DNA of 64,000 nt, taken from the NCBI RefSeq assembly GCF_004343195.1, contig NZ_SMCR01000009.1, positions 1-64,000 of the forward strand, in the 5' to 3' direction. The notes under the pieces are model-generated. The model ran no database searches. It saw only the letters and a program-made list of their open reading frames with translations, and was not told where the DNA came from. The position numbers were made by a program, and so were the translations under genes. Shown here piece after piece: positions 21,574 to 34,109 of the stretch (the first letter of the stretch is position 1; every line of letters starts with the position of its first letter). Source of the DNA: Biostraticola tofi. Its GTDB lineage: Bacteria; Pseudomonadota; Gammaproteobacteria; Enterobacterales; Enterobacteriaceae.

Positions 21574-21613
21574 AGACGTCAATACATCTGGACATCTAAA
21601 CTTCTTTGCGTAT
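21574..21613. promoter_or_regulatory. Five tandem MetJ boxes, metBL/metJ
   Basis: Successive 8-mers AGACGTCA, ATACATCT, GGACATCT, AAACTTCT and TTGCGTAT run without gaps from 21574 to 21613. The first four are close to AGACGTCT. This is the usual long MetJ array between divergent metB and metJ and explains both repression of metBL and autoregulation of metJ. The rest of the 322-bp gap (21614-21836) holds only a small CCGGC/GCCGG hairpin (21778-21794). Confidence 0.92.
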
Positions 21614-21836
21614 AGATTGAGCAACGAATCAATAACAGTTAAAATTATGCGGGAATTATCAATTTGACACCCAACACAGTTTTACCTGCGGCGGTCAGTA
21701 TGGTCGAGGTTGTTGTAATAGATAAAGTTAATTAAGCGCAAAATAAGCTAGCATTAAGTAGTGAGCATCAAATGAATCCGGCATAATCAGCCGGTTTTGG
21801 CAAATTAATACTAATGAAGAGAAATCAAGGTACCCC

Positions 21837-22154
21837 ATGGCGGAATGGAAAGGCGAGTATGTCAGCCCTTATGCTGAGCATGGCAAAAAAAGCGAGCAGG
21901 TGAAAAAGATCACGGTATCCATTCCGCTCAAGGTTCTGAAAATCCTTACCGATGAAAGAACCAGGAGGCAGATCAATAATTTGCGTCATGCAACCAACAG
22001 TGAGTTGCTGTGTGAAGCATTTCTGCATGCGTTTACCGGCCAGCCGCTGCCGGACGATAATGATCTGCGTAAAGAGCGCAGCGATGAAATACCTGAGGTC
22101 GCTAAGGAAATGATGCGCGAGATGGGCATCGACCCCGATACCTGGGACTATTAA
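21837..22154 (+). CDS. metJ: Methionine repressor MetJ
   Basis: Ribbon-helix-helix repressor that binds tandem met boxes when loaded with S-adenosylmethionine. 105 residues, the standard length. The DNA-contacting beta strand [12 protein letters not shown] (about 23-34) and the helices [20 protein letters not shown] are practically invariant relative to E. coli. ATG 21837 follows a weak AAGG. Met boxes between it and metB give autoregulation, and further boxes sit at metF in this window. Confidence 0.98.
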   Translation: MAEWKGEYVSPYAEHGKKSEQVKKITVSIPLKVLKILTDERTRRQINNLRHATNSELLCEAFLHAFTGQPLPDDNDLRKERSDEIPEVAKEMMREMGIDPDTWDY

Positions 22155-22239
22155 CGCCAGTGCAGCCAATGGTCCCTCCCCTGCTGGGCTGGGACCTCGG
22201 CGCGGTTAACCACGGGCTGGTGATTTATCCCGGGACAAA

Positions 22240-22264
22240 AAAAAGGCGCCTGAGGCGCCTTTTT
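22240..22264. terminator. Bidirectional terminator metJ/rpmE
   Basis: AAAAAGGCGCC, loop TGA and GGCGCCTTTTT form a symmetric stem. Long A and T runs on the two sides let it stop both converging transcripts. Confidence 0.9.
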
Positions 22265-22284
22265 CTTTCTTCAGTATAACGGTC

Positions 22285-22500
22285 TTATTTTTTGCCAACC
22301 GGGATGCTGAAACGCTTGTTGAAGCGATCAACACGGCCGCCGGTGTCAGCAACACGCTGCTTACCGGTATAGAACGGGTGGCAAGCGCCGCACACGTCCA
22401 GGTTCAGGTCGTGGCCCAGAGTAGAATGGGTCTTGATGACGTTACCGCATGAGCAGGTTGCAGTAATTTCGGAGTATTTAGGATGGATATCTTTTTGCAT
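22285..22500 (-). CDS. rpmE: 50S ribosomal protein L31 (zinc form)
   Basis: Small ribosomal protein bridging the two subunits. 71 residues, of the zinc-binding 'C+' type with four cysteines (CSC at 16-18 and CGAC at 37-40), as in E. coli RpmE. The C-terminal [13 protein letters not shown] is conserved. Monocistronic, divergent from priA, convergent with metJ. Confidence 0.97.
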   Translation of the reverse strand: MQKDIHPKYSEITATCSCGNVIKTHSTLGHDLNLDVCGACHPFYTGKQRVADTGGRVDRFNKRFSIPVGKK

Positions 22501-22654
22501 GGAAAACCTCTTCGTAAGGCCGCGTCGCTATCCGATCCACTTTTGCCGGACACCACGCGAATTGAGTATAGTTTCTTCAATGCCGGATGACACCAAAGGC
22601 GGCGAATCATACAGAATGCCGAGAGCCTTTGCAAACACATCCGTACATTGATAG

Positions 22655-24898
<2,244 letters not shown>

Positions 24899-25132
24899 CT
24901 ATGGTGGACGACCTCTTTGAGATTGCGACGGCCTTCCAAAAAAAATTAAAGAGTAGGCGGAGAGCGTAATTTAGATAAGCCTTGGCGCAGGTGATCTGAT
25001 AAAACGGACATAGCGGCTTTAAACCGACCGTTCTCACATCCCGGGCCCGGAAGCCAAAAAAGAACAACACTGCCGGCGGGCTCGTTAACTCGCTGCGGGA
25101 TATCACATGCTGAACGGAGGCTGGAAAAATAA

Positions 25133-26167
25133 GTGGAACAAAATAAAACGGGTATGATAACCATGAAGGATGTGGCGATCAAAGCCGGGGTTTCGACGGC
25201 TACCGTATCCAGAGCGCTGATGAATCCTGAAAAAGTCTCGACGCAGACCCGGCGTAAAGTACAGCTTGCGGTAACCGCGGTGGGGTACGAACCGCAACCG
25301 CTGACCCGCCAGGCAAAACGCAGCGAAACCCGCACCATCCTGGCGGTAGTGCCTGACATTTGCGATGGTTTTTTCTCCGAAATCCTGCGCGGGATTGAAG
25401 AAACCGCCTCGGATGAGGGATACCTGGTCCTGGTTGTCGATTGTGCCCACCAGCATAAAAAAAACTTTACAGACCTGCTTATCACCCGGCAGGTAGACGG
25501 TATGCTGCTGCTCGGGGCCAATCTGCCGTTCAGCATCGGTAAAGCCGAGCAGCAAAACCTGCCGCCGATGGTTATGGTTAATGAATTCGTCCCTGAGCTC
25601 GAACTGCCCACGGTGCATATAGATAACCTGACGGCCGCCTATGAAGCGGTGGAGTATCTTTTTAAACTCGGCCATCAGAGAATCGCCTGCATTTCCGGAC
25701 CGGAAGGCACGCCGCTGTTCGAATATCGCGTCCAGGGCTTTATTCAGGCCATGCGTCGCCACAGCATTCCCCCCGCCGAACAGGGCATTTTTCGCGGCGA
25801 TATCAACTTTCGCACCGGGGCAAATGGCCTTAATACCTTGATATCAAGACCCAATCCGCCCACTGCGATATTTTGCCATAGCGACATTATCGCCTTCGGC
25901 GCGCTGTCGCAGGCAAAGAGCAATGGGCTTAATGTGCCGGGCGACTTGTCGCTGATTGGTTTTGACGATATCACCCTGGCGCAGTTCTGCGATCCGCCGC
26001 TGACCACCGTTGCGCAGCCGCGTTATCAGATCGGCTGTGACGCGATGCTGTTACTTTTACGACAAGTCAGGCAACATGCATTAATTAATTCATCATTGTT
26101 GTTGGAAAGTAAATTAATCATCCGCAGGAGTACCGCTATGCCGGGCGTCAGGCACAGCAGGTTTTAG
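25133..26167 (+). CDS. cytR: Cytidine-responsive repressor CytR
   Basis: LacI-family repressor of nucleoside uptake and catabolism genes, which binds together with CRP and is released by cytidine. 344 residues. The N-terminal helix-turn-helix and hinge are MKDVAIKAGVSTATVSRALMN; the ligand domain carries PDICDGFFSEILRGIE and the C-terminal GFDDITLAQFCDPPLTT. The GTG at 25133 is taken as start, with an in-frame ATG at 25154 or 25163 as alternatives. A 235-bp gap separates it from priA, in which I see no clear CRP site. Confidence 0.93.
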   Translation: MEQNKTGMITMKDVAIKAGVSTATVSRALMNPEKVSTQTRRKVQLAVTAVGYEPQPLTRQAKRSETRTILAVVPDICDGFFSEILRGIEETASDEGYLVLVVDCAHQHKKNFTDLLITRQVDGMLLLGANLPFSIGKAEQQNLPPMVMVNEFVPELELPTVHIDNLTAAYEAVEYLFKLGHQRIACISGPEGTPLFEYRVQGFIQAMRRHSIPPAEQGIFRGDINFRTGANGLNTLISRPNPPTAIFCHSDIIAFGALSQAKSNGLNVPGDLSLIGFDDITLAQFCDPPLTTVAQPRYQIGCDAMLLLLRQVRQHALINSSLLLESKLIIRRSTAMPGVRHSRF

Positions 26168-26246
26168 GATTGCTGACGCTGGTCAAATATTATTGCCTTC
26201 AGTAACATGACGGGCTGGTTATCTCCTCAATATTAGCGAAACGATA

Positions 26247-27278
26247 GTGGCACAAAGAGACTATGTAGGCCGTGGTGGACGTTCGGGTAATACAGGTACG
26301 CGGCGTAAAAAAACCAAAAGTAGAAAAAAAAGTAGCGCTTCGGGTACATCGAAACTGATGATAGCCTTGGCGGCTGCCGTATTGATTACCTTTGTCGGCG
26401 GTCTCTATTTTATTGCACATAATAAAACGGAAGAAGCGGTGATCTTGCCTAACCATGGCAAGCACACCGGCAATGGCTTGCCGCCAAAGCCCGAGGAGCG
26501 CTGGCGCTATATCAAGGAACTGGAGAATCGCCAGATTGGCGTCCAGACGCCGACTGAGCCTTCGGCCGGAGGGGAGGTCCAGTCACCCTCGCAACTGACC
26601 GACGAGCAGCGTCAACTGCTGGAACAGATGCAGGCGGATATGCGCCAGCAGCCGACCCACCTGAACGAAGTGCCCTATAATGACAAAATCAAAGCGCCTA
26701 TTGGGACAACGCAGCGCTCACAGGTCACTCAAGTGCCAGAATCTCGCCAGCCAGCTCAGCAACCGGTTCCCCAGCCGCGTCAACAATCGCTGAATCCGGC
26801 GCAGCAGCCGTTAAATCAGGCGACGCAGCCACGTCAGCCGGCGCAGCAGCCGTTAAACCAGGCGACGCAGCCACGTCAGCCGGCGCAGCAGCCGGTAAAT
26901 CAGGTGCAGCAACCTCGCCAGCAGATTCAACAGCCTGCAGCGCAGCAGCCTCGGCAGCCGGCCTCGATGACCCAGGCACAGCCTCAGACGGCCCCGACCA
27001 GGAATGAGCCTAAACCGGTCGCCAAATCCGAAACCGAGAAGAAAGAAACCGCTCAGCGTTGGCTCATCCAGTGCGGCTCATTCAAGACCATGGATCAGGC
27101 GGAATCTGTGCGTGCCCAGTTGGCGTTCGCAGGGATTGAAAGTCGGATAACCAGCAATGGCGGCTGGAACCGCATCATGCTCGGGCCTTACAGTAACCGC
27201 GCCGGCGCGGATAAATCGCTGCAGAATCTGCGTAGCGCCGGCGCGGCGAATTGCATCCCTATCGCCACCGGGGGTTGA
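26247..27278 (+). CDS. ftsN: Cell division protein FtsN
   Basis: Late divisome protein that triggers septal peptidoglycan synthesis. 343 residues starting at GTG 26247, the start codon type also used in E. coli ftsN. Order: basic cytoplasmic tail, one membrane helix (about 33-52, ALAAAVLITFVGGLYFIAH), the essential periplasmic helices (ERWRYIKELENRQ; LLEQMQADMRQQ), a long Gln/Pro-rich linker, and a C-terminal SPOR domain (about 268-343) with its two cysteines (IQCGSF; NCIP). The linker contains a 42-bp tandem duplication and is longer than in E. coli. Confidence 0.96.
   Translation: MAQRDYVGRGGRSGNTGTRRKKTKSRKKSSASGTSKLMIALAAAVLITFVGGLYFIAHNKTEEAVILPNHGKHTGNGLPPKPEERWRYIKELENRQIGVQTPTEPSAGGEVQSPSQLTDEQRQLLEQMQADMRQQPTHLNEVPYNDKIKAPIGTTQRSQVTQVPESRQPAQQPVPQPRQQSLNPAQQPLNQATQPRQPAQQPLNQATQPRQPAQQPVNQVQQPRQQIQQPAAQQPRQPASMTQAQPQTAPTRNEPKPVAKSETEKKETAQRWLIQCGSFKTMDQAESVRAQLAFAGIESRITSNGGWNRIMLGPYSNRAGADKSLQNLRSAGAANCIPIATGG
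26799..26921 (+). repeat. 42-bp in-frame tandem repeat in ftsN
   Basis: Positions 26799-26840 and 26841-26882 are identical except for one base, and a decayed 39-base third copy follows (26883-26921). Each unit encodes a 14-residue Gln/Pro motif (LNQATQPRQPAQQP). Being in frame, it lengthens the disordered linker of FtsN. Confidence 0.92.
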
Positions 27279-27302
27279 AAAAAAACTATCCTGCCCCATC
27301 TA
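27274..27302 (+). promoter_or_regulatory. Sigma-32 heat-shock promoter of hslVU
   Basis: GTTGAAA (27274-27280), a 13-base spacer and CCCCATCTA (27294-27302) match the sigma-32 consensus CTTGAAA-N13-CCCCATnT almost fully. The -35 element overlaps the ftsN stop codon (27276-27278). Confidence 0.93.
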
Positions 27303-27314
27303 TAGTTTTAATAT

Positions 27315-27334
27315 GCCCCACATAATTGTGGGGC
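27315..27334 (+). promoter_or_regulatory. 5' UTR hairpin of hslVU mRNA
   Basis: GCCCCACA (27315-27322), loop TAAT and TGTGGGGC (27327-27334) form a perfect 8-bp stem soon after the sigma-32 start site. A 5' stem-loop that stabilises hslVU mRNA is known in E. coli. This is very likely its counterpart. Confidence 0.75.
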
Positions 27335-27364
27335 TCTTTATTCATCTATAGCGAGGGGTTGCAC

Positions 27365-27895
27365 GTGACAACTATCGTAAGCGTACGCCGCAATGGCCAC
27401 GTTGTGATTGGCGGCGATGGCCAGGCAACACTGGGTAACACCGTGATGAAAGGCAATGTACGCAAGGTACGGCGTCTTTATCATGATCAGGTTATCGCAG
27501 GTTTTGCCGGCGGCACAGCCGATGCCTTTACACTGTTTGAGCTGTTTGAGCGCAAGCTCGAGATGCACCAGGGCCACCTGGTCAAGGCAGCGGTTGAACT
27601 GGCTAAAGACTGGCGGACCGACCGCATGCTGCGTCGGCTGGAAGCCTTGCTGGCGGTTGCCGATGAAAACGCCTCCCTGATTATTACCGGAAACGGCGAT
27701 GTCATTCAGCCTGAAAATGATCTGATCGCCATCGGTTCAGGCGGCCCCTATGCGCAATCTGCCGCACGGGCTTTGCTTGAAAATACCGAGCTTGAAGCGA
27801 GAGATATCGTTGAGAAATCATTGGGTATTGCAGGTGATATCTGCATCTACACCAATCATTTCCACACCATCGAAGAATTAACGTCCAAAGCGTAA
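27365..27895 (+). CDS. hslV: HslV peptidase subunit of HslUV protease
   Basis: Proteasome-like threonine peptidase. The start is GTG 27365, giving [13 protein letters not shown] and 176 residues as in E. coli. Removal of Met exposes the catalytic Thr1. An upstream in-frame ATG (27326) would block this and is rejected. [15 protein letters not shown] and the Lys33-region motif are conserved. It forms a double hexamer that degrades unfolded and regulatory proteins fed by HslU. It is transcribed with hslU from a sigma-32 promoter. Confidence 0.97.
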   Translation: MTTIVSVRRNGHVVIGGDGQATLGNTVMKGNVRKVRRLYHDQVIAGFAGGTADAFTLFELFERKLEMHQGHLVKAAVELAKDWRTDRMLRRLEALLAVADENASLIITGNGDVIQPENDLIAIGSGGPYAQSAARALLENTELEARDIVEKSLGIAGDICIYTNHFHTIEELTSKA

Positions 27896-27907
27896 GGATC
27901 CTCAAAC

Positions 27908-29239
27908 ATGTCTGAAATGACCCCACGCGAAATAGTCAGCGAGCTTGATGGCTTTATCATCGGCCAGCATAACGCAAAACGTGCCGTTGCCATCGCCCTG
28001 CGTAATCGCTGGCGTCGCATGCAACTGGATGAAGCATTGCGCCATGAAGTGACCCCTAAAAATATCCTGATGATCGGTCCTACTGGCGTAGGTAAAACGG
28101 AAATTGCCCGCCGCCTGGCAAAGCTTGCCAACGCGCCCTTTATTAAAGTAGAAGCCACCAAATTTACCGAAGTCGGCTATGTTGGCAAGGAAGTGGATTC
28201 CATTATTCGCGATCTCACCGATGCGGCGGTAAAAATGGTGCGGCTTCAGTCGATCGATAAAAACCGTTTCCGGGCGGAAGAGCTGGCCGAAGAACGTATC
28301 CTCGATGTGCTGATCCCGCCGGCAAAAGACAACTGGGGCCAGCCAGAAGATAATGCAGAACCCTCATCCGCCCGTCAGAATTTCCGCAAAAAATTGCGTG
28401 AAGGCCAGCTGGATGAAAAAGAAATCGAAATAAACCTGGCGGCATCGCCGATGGGGGTTGAAATCATGGCTCCTCCCGGCATGGAAGAAATGACCAATCA
28501 GCTCCAGTCGATGTTCAAAAACCTGGCGGGACAAAAACAAAAGGCGCGGAAAATAAAGATCAAAGAAGCCATGAAGCTGTTGATCGAAGAGGAAGCCGCC
28601 AAACTGGTCAACCCTGAAGAACTGAAGGAACAGGCCATCGAAGCCGTCGAACAGCACGGTATCGTGTTTATCGATGAAATCGACAAGATCTGTAAGCGTG
28701 GCGAAATGTCGGGTCCTGACGTCTCCCGCGAAGGCGTGCAGCGCGATTTGCTGCCGCTGGTAGAAGGCTGCACCGTTTCGACTAAACACGGCATGGTGAA
28801 AACCGACCATATTTTGTTTATCGCTTCCGGCGCCTTCCAGGTAGCCAGCCCGGCAGACCTGATTCCGGAACTCCAGGGCCGTTTACCGATTCGCGTTGAA
28901 CTCGAAGCCCTGACGACTGATGATTTTGAGCGCATTCTGACTGAACCGAGCGCTTCACTGACGACTCAGTATAAAGCACTGCTGGCGACCGAAGGCGTGG
29001 AAATCGAGTTTACCGCCGACGGCATTCGTCGTATCGCTGAAGCGGCCTGGCAGGTGAATGAGCGTACCGAGAATATCGGTGCCCGTCGGCTACATACCGT
29101 ATTGGAACGGCTGATGGAAGATATTTCCTATGACGCCAGTGAATGGGACGGTAAAATTATATCTATTGACGCAGATTATGTTCGCGGCCATCTGGATGAG
29201 TTAATATCTGATGAAGATTTGAGCCGCTTTATCCTGTAG
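27908..29239 (+). CDS. hslU: HslU ATPase subunit of HslUV protease
   Basis: AAA+ unfoldase that feeds substrates to HslV. 443 residues, equal to E. coli. Walker A is GPTGVGKTE (about 58-66), the pore motif is GYVGKEVDS, the Walker B/sensor region is VFIDEIDKI, and the C-terminal DLSRFIL is the tail that docks into HslV. The I-domain between Walker A and B is full length. It starts 12 bases after hslV. Confidence 0.98.
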   Translation: MSEMTPREIVSELDGFIIGQHNAKRAVAIALRNRWRRMQLDEALRHEVTPKNILMIGPTGVGKTEIARRLAKLANAPFIKVEATKFTEVGYVGKEVDSIIRDLTDAAVKMVRLQSIDKNRFRAEELAEERILDVLIPPAKDNWGQPEDNAEPSSARQNFRKKLREGQLDEKEIEINLAASPMGVEIMAPPGMEEMTNQLQSMFKNLAGQKQKARKIKIKEAMKLLIEEEAAKLVNPEELKEQAIEAVEQHGIVFIDEIDKICKRGEMSGPDVSREGVQRDLLPLVEGCTVSTKHGMVKTDHILFIASGAFQVASPADLIPELQGRLPIRVELEALTTDDFERILTEPSASLTTQYKALLATEGVEIEFTADGIRRIAEAAWQVNERTENIGARRLHTVLERLMEDISYDASEWDGKIISIDADYVRGHLDELISDEDLSRFIL

Positions 29240-29268
29240 CCCTTTTACGGCGATAGGCGACATCCGGC

Positions 29269-29294
29269 ACGGGAGGCTCATGCCTCCCGTTTTT
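29269..29294 (+). terminator. hslVU terminator
   Basis: ACGGGAGGC (29269-29277), loop TCAT and GCCTCCCGT (29282-29290) end in five T's. Confidence 0.9.
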
Positions 29295-29331
29295 CTGCCT
29301 TACGGGTTGATAATCAGAAGATGCGTCAATT

Positions 29332-30249
29332 ATGAGCGATACTATTACTATCAGTCCGGCGAGAGCCTGGATGGTCAGCCTGCGTCTGCGCACATTACCA
29401 CTGGCGCTAGCCTCTATCGTTACTGGTTCGGCCATCGCTGGCTGGCAGGGCCATTTCAGGCCAGTAGTGGCTTTGCTGGCGTTGGTTACCGCCGCCATGC
29501 TGCAGATACTGTCTAATCTGGCCAATGATTATGGCGATGCGGTCAAAGGCAGTGATGAAAAGGGGCGTATCGGTCCAATGCGCGGCATGCAGCTAGGGAT
29601 AATTTCCCGCGAGCAGATGAAGGTTGCATTGATCATCGCCATCACGCTTTCACTGCTGTTTGGCGGGATATTGATCGCCGTGGCCTGCAAACAACCGGCG
29701 GATATATTGGGTTTTCTGCTGCTGGGTGTCCTGTCCATCATCGCCGCCATTACCTATACCGTCGGCACCCGCCCCTATGGTTACATGGGCTTGGGTGATT
29801 TGTCGGTGCTGATATTCTTCGGCTGGCTGAGCGTTGCCGGAAGCTACTATCTGCAGACCAACGCCTTCCATACCATTGTCATGCTGCCCGCCACCGCCTG
29901 CGGACTATTGGCTGCAGCCGTATTGAACATCAACAACTTGCGTGATATCGATACCGATCGCCTCAACGGTAAAAATACCCTGGCCGTTAGGCTTGGGCCC
30001 AAACGTGCTCGCTATTATCATGTGGCATTGCTGTCAGGGGCAGTGGCATGTCTGGCGCTGTTCAGCCTGCTTAAAACGCATACTCTGGCCGGCTGGCTGT
30101 TTATGCTGGCCGTACCAGCGCTATACATGCAGGCTCGCTACGTCCTGCATGACACCACCCCATCCGGCATGCGCCCTATGCTGGAAAAAACGGTGAAATG
30201 CACCCTGCTTATCAATGTGCTGTTTGCAGCAGGGTTGTTGATCAGTTAA
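29332..30249 (+). CDS. menA: 1,4-dihydroxy-2-naphthoate octaprenyltransferase MenA
   Basis: UbiA-family integral membrane enzyme that attaches the octaprenyl tail to DHNA to make demethylmenaquinone. 305 residues with eight to nine predicted helices. The two Asp-rich motifs that bind prenyl diphosphate and Mg2+ are present: NLANDYGDAVKGSDE and NNLRDIDTDRLNGK. Its presence implies menaquinone use, hence anaerobic or microaerobic respiration. It lies between hslVU and rraA, as in E. coli. Confidence 0.96.
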   Translation: MSDTITISPARAWMVSLRLRTLPLALASIVTGSAIAGWQGHFRPVVALLALVTAAMLQILSNLANDYGDAVKGSDEKGRIGPMRGMQLGIISREQMKVALIIAITLSLLFGGILIAVACKQPADILGFLLLGVLSIIAAITYTVGTRPYGYMGLGDLSVLIFFGWLSVAGSYYLQTNAFHTIVMLPATACGLLAAAVLNINNLRDIDTDRLNGKNTLAVRLGPKRARYYHVALLSGAVACLALFSLLKTHTLAGWLFMLAVPALYMQARYVLHDTTPSGMRPMLEKTVKCTLLINVLFAAGLLIS

Positions 30250-30360
30250 GCAACGGCCGTTGTTTTTCTGATACGTATCAAGTTAGCATCTGATGATTTT
30301 GGCAACTGGGACGATAAAGCGATATACTTGCCAATCCAGCGGCAACCCGACGTAAATCCT

Positions 30361-30846
30361 ATGAAATACGATACATCCGAGCTATGCGACATTTATCACG
30401 AAGAAGTGAACGTTGTTGATCCTCTTTTCACCAACTTTGGTGGAAGATCATCATTTGGCGGTCAGATTGTCACCGTGAAATGCTTCGAAGATAATGGCCT
30501 GCTGTATGATACGTTAGAGGAAAACGGACGTGGGCGCGTTCTTGTGGTCGACGGCGGCGGTTCAGTCCGCCGCGCTCTGGTCGATGCGGAAGTCGGCAGC
30601 CTGGCAGTGCAGAACGAATGGGAAGGCATTGTCATTTACGGTGCCGTACGCCAGGTTGATGAGCTCGAAGAACTGGACTTGGGTATTCAGGCAATGGCTG
30701 CTACGCCGGCAGGGGCAGCAAGCGAAGGTATCGGTCAAAGCGATATCCGGGTCAACTTCGGCGGTGTCACTTTTTTCTCCGGCGACCATCTTTACGCTGA
30801 CAACACCGGAATTATCCTGTCTGAAGAACCGCTGGACCTGGAATAA
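30361..30846 (+). CDS. rraA: RNase E activity regulator RraA
   Basis: Trimeric ring protein that binds the RNase E C-terminal scaffold and DEAD-box helicases and slows mRNA decay. The start at 30361 ([12 protein letters not shown]) gives 161 residues, the E. coli size; an upstream in-frame ATG at 30328 is not supported. The fold signature [14 protein letters not shown] and the [15 protein letters not shown] segment are intact. It was once named menG, but it is not a methyltransferase. Confidence 0.96.
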   Translation: MKYDTSELCDIYHEEVNVVDPLFTNFGGRSSFGGQIVTVKCFEDNGLLYDTLEENGRGRVLVVDGGGSVRRALVDAEVGSLAVQNEWEGIVIYGAVRQVDELEELDLGIQAMAATPAGAASEGIGQSDIRVNFGGVTFFSGDHLYADNTGIILSEEPLDLE

Positions 30847-30866
30847 GCTTTCGCCTTCTGGGCAGG

Positions 30867-30892
30867 AAAGGGCGATATAATATCGCCCTTTT
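30867..30892 (+). terminator. rraA terminator
   Basis: AAAGGGCGAT (30867-30876), loop ATAAT and ATCGCCCTTT (30882-30891) end in four T's. It lies between convergent rraA and zapB; the minus-strand T run is shorter. Confidence 0.8.
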
Positions 30893-30907
30893 CGTTAGGA
30901 TAAATGA

Positions 30908-31147
30908 TTAGACTTCATCCATCTTGCTCAGTAATGCGCGTAACCGCTCTTGCCAAACACCTTGCTCTTGCTTTAACTGCTCATTCTCGCTGACCAGTGA
31001 TTCGCGGCTGCCAGCTGCTTGCTGGATTTCCTGAGACAGGCTATTGTTCTTTTCTTTCAGCTCTTCAATTTCCATTTGCAGAAGCGTAATCGTATCAATC
31101 GCTTGCTGAACCTTTGCTTCTAATTTTTCAAAAACTTCAAATGCCAT
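30908..31147 (-). CDS. zapB: Cell division protein ZapB
   Basis: Small cytoplasmic coiled-coil protein that bundles at mid-cell, binds ZapA and helps Z-ring assembly. The start at 31147 ([18 protein letters not shown]) sits behind GGGGA and gives 79 residues. Heptads run along nearly the whole chain. The N-terminal half is identical in type to E. coli; the middle ([14 protein letters not shown]) differs. Single gene upstream of, and divergent from, glpF. Confidence 0.95.
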   Translation of the reverse strand: MAFEVFEKLEAKVQQAIDTITLLQMEIEELKEKNNSLSQEIQQAAGSRESLVSENEQLKQEQGVWQERLRALLSKMDEV

Positions 31148-31652
31148 TTCAGTCCCCTTATGCACACAAGGCGTAATCGTGAGTTGCAGCTACACAACCT
31201 GTGTGTAACCTCTTTTAATTCTCCATGCTGTCATTGGCTCAGATCACAATGCCGGTGATGCAGCTAGCTTGGATAAGGATTTTAAGTAGCCGTATTGCCT
31301 ATGTCCACCACATTAATCCGAATCAACGGGCTTTAAGCCCTAGTGTACGCTATGCGACCCTGCCCCAAACCCTTCTTTTCAGCTTTTTGGCGGCCATTCT
31401 CATCCTATTAACATGAATTGTTAAAAAAAAGACGCGTTGCTATGCTCCCTGGCGGATTTAATGAGCCATAATGTAAGCGAATTCGCTCATTTATTTGAAC
31501 TAATCCACATAATTTGATTTCGATATTTCTCGTTTATGCTCGTTAACGATAAATTTACATGGAGCACACTTTACGTTACCTTTTTAGCTTCGTTTGGAAA
31601 AGAAAGCAGGTAACAGAGGTTAATGTAGCTATTTCGCTGACAGGAAATCCTT
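31148..31652. other. 505-bp zapB-glpF intergenic control region
   Basis: No convincing gene lies here. It holds the zapB promoter on one side and the glpF control region on the other: a 12-bp palindrome AGCGAATTCGCT (31476-31487), a GlpR operator (31535-31552) and a good ribosome site ACAGGAA before glpF. Low-complexity A/T stretches around 31420 separate the two. A short hydrophobic frame at 31225-31416 has no start signal or family. Confidence 0.6.
31535..31552. promoter_or_regulatory. GlpR operator upstream of glpF
   Basis: TATGCTCGTTAACGATAA matches the GlpR consensus (WATKYTCGWWAWCGAMAW) at all but one position and lies about 100 bases before glpF. GlpR should repress glpFK without glycerol-3-phosphate. 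A weaker half site may lie at 31514-31531. Confidence 0.8.
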
Positions 31653-32501
31653 ATGAGTCACACAACACGTCATACTTTAAAAGGCCAATGCATAGCGGAA
31701 TTTCTCGGAACGGGATTGTTGATATTCTTCGGGGTGGGCTGCGTGGCGGCGCTTAAACTCGCCGGGGCCAGCTTTGGCCAATGGGAAATCAGCATCATCT
31801 GGGGCCTGGGCGTCGCCCTTGCGATATATCTGACCGCAGCGGTTTCAGGGGCCCATTTAAGTCCTGCCGTCACGATTGCCCTGTGGCTGTTCGGCAGTGT
31901 CGAACGCCGTAAGGTCCTTCCCTATATCGGTGCACAGTTTTGTGGCGCTTTCTGCGGCGCAGCGCTGGTCTATGGCCTGTACTACAATCTGTTCTTTGAT
32001 TTTGAACAAACCCATCAAATGGTTCGCGGCAGTGTAGAGAGCCTGGATTTGGCCGGTATATTTTCTACCTACCCTAACCCGCACATCACTGTCGTGCAGG
32101 CCTTTGCGGTTGAAGCGGTCATTACTGCCATTCTGTTGTGCCTTATCATGGCATTAAACGACGATGGTAATGGAATCCCGCGCGGTCCTTTGGCACCGCT
32201 GCTTGTTGGCATCCTGATTGCCGTCATCGGTGCCTCAATGGGCCCCCTTACCGGTTTTGCGCTGAATCCGGCGCGCGACCTGGGGCCTAAGTTTTTCGCC
32301 TATCTGGCTGGCTGGGGAAACATCGCCTTTACCGGTGGTCGTGATATTCCCTATTTTCTGGTACCGCTTATTGCTCCGGTAGTAGGGGCCTGCGTCGGCG
32401 CATTTGGCTATCGGACGCTGATTGCACGGCATATCCCGAACGCCTTGCCGGTCACGGACGAGCCAAACGCCAGCTCTGCTGCGGCCGAGCGCAAAGCCTA
32501 G
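31653..32501 (+). CDS. glpF: Glycerol facilitator GlpF with altered NPA motif
   Basis: Aquaglyceroporin of the inner membrane that lets glycerol diffuse in. 282 residues with six helices and two half-helix loops. The second loop keeps LNPARD, and the selectivity-filter residues (Trp in IIWGLGVA, Phe in TGFALNPAR, Arg of NPAR) are present. The first loop reads GAHLSPAVT: Ser70 (AGT, 31860-31862) replaces the near-invariant Asn of NPA. A single A-to-G change from AAT would explain it. The rest is strongly conserved, so the gene is not otherwise decayed. It is followed by glpK. Confidence 0.96.
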   Translation: MSHTTRHTLKGQCIAEFLGTGLLIFFGVGCVAALKLAGASFGQWEISIIWGLGVALAIYLTAAVSGAHLSPAVTIALWLFGSVERRKVLPYIGAQFCGAFCGAALVYGLYYNLFFDFEQTHQMVRGSVESLDLAGIFSTYPNPHITVVQAFAVEAVITAILLCLIMALNDDGNGIPRGPLAPLLVGILIAVIGASMGPLTGFALNPARDLGPKFFAYLAGWGNIAFTGGRDIPYFLVPLIAPVVGACVGAFGYRTLIARHIPNALPVTDEPNASSAAAERKA

Positions 32502-34055
<1,554 letters not shown>

Positions 34056-34109
34056 GGATGTGCGACGGCGAGCGCATGAAGCGCTCCCGGTCTGTTGACC
34101 GGCCTGGCA

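Noticed and set aside
26725-26979. Repeats in ftsN as a possible CRISPR or minisatellite locus
   Set aside because: The units are in frame, adjacent without spacers and encode a Gln/Pro linker; there are no cas genes.
31225-31416. Small hydrophobic 63-residue plus-strand frame before glpF
   Set aside because: No ribosome site, no family resemblance, and it lies in a control region; likely chance.
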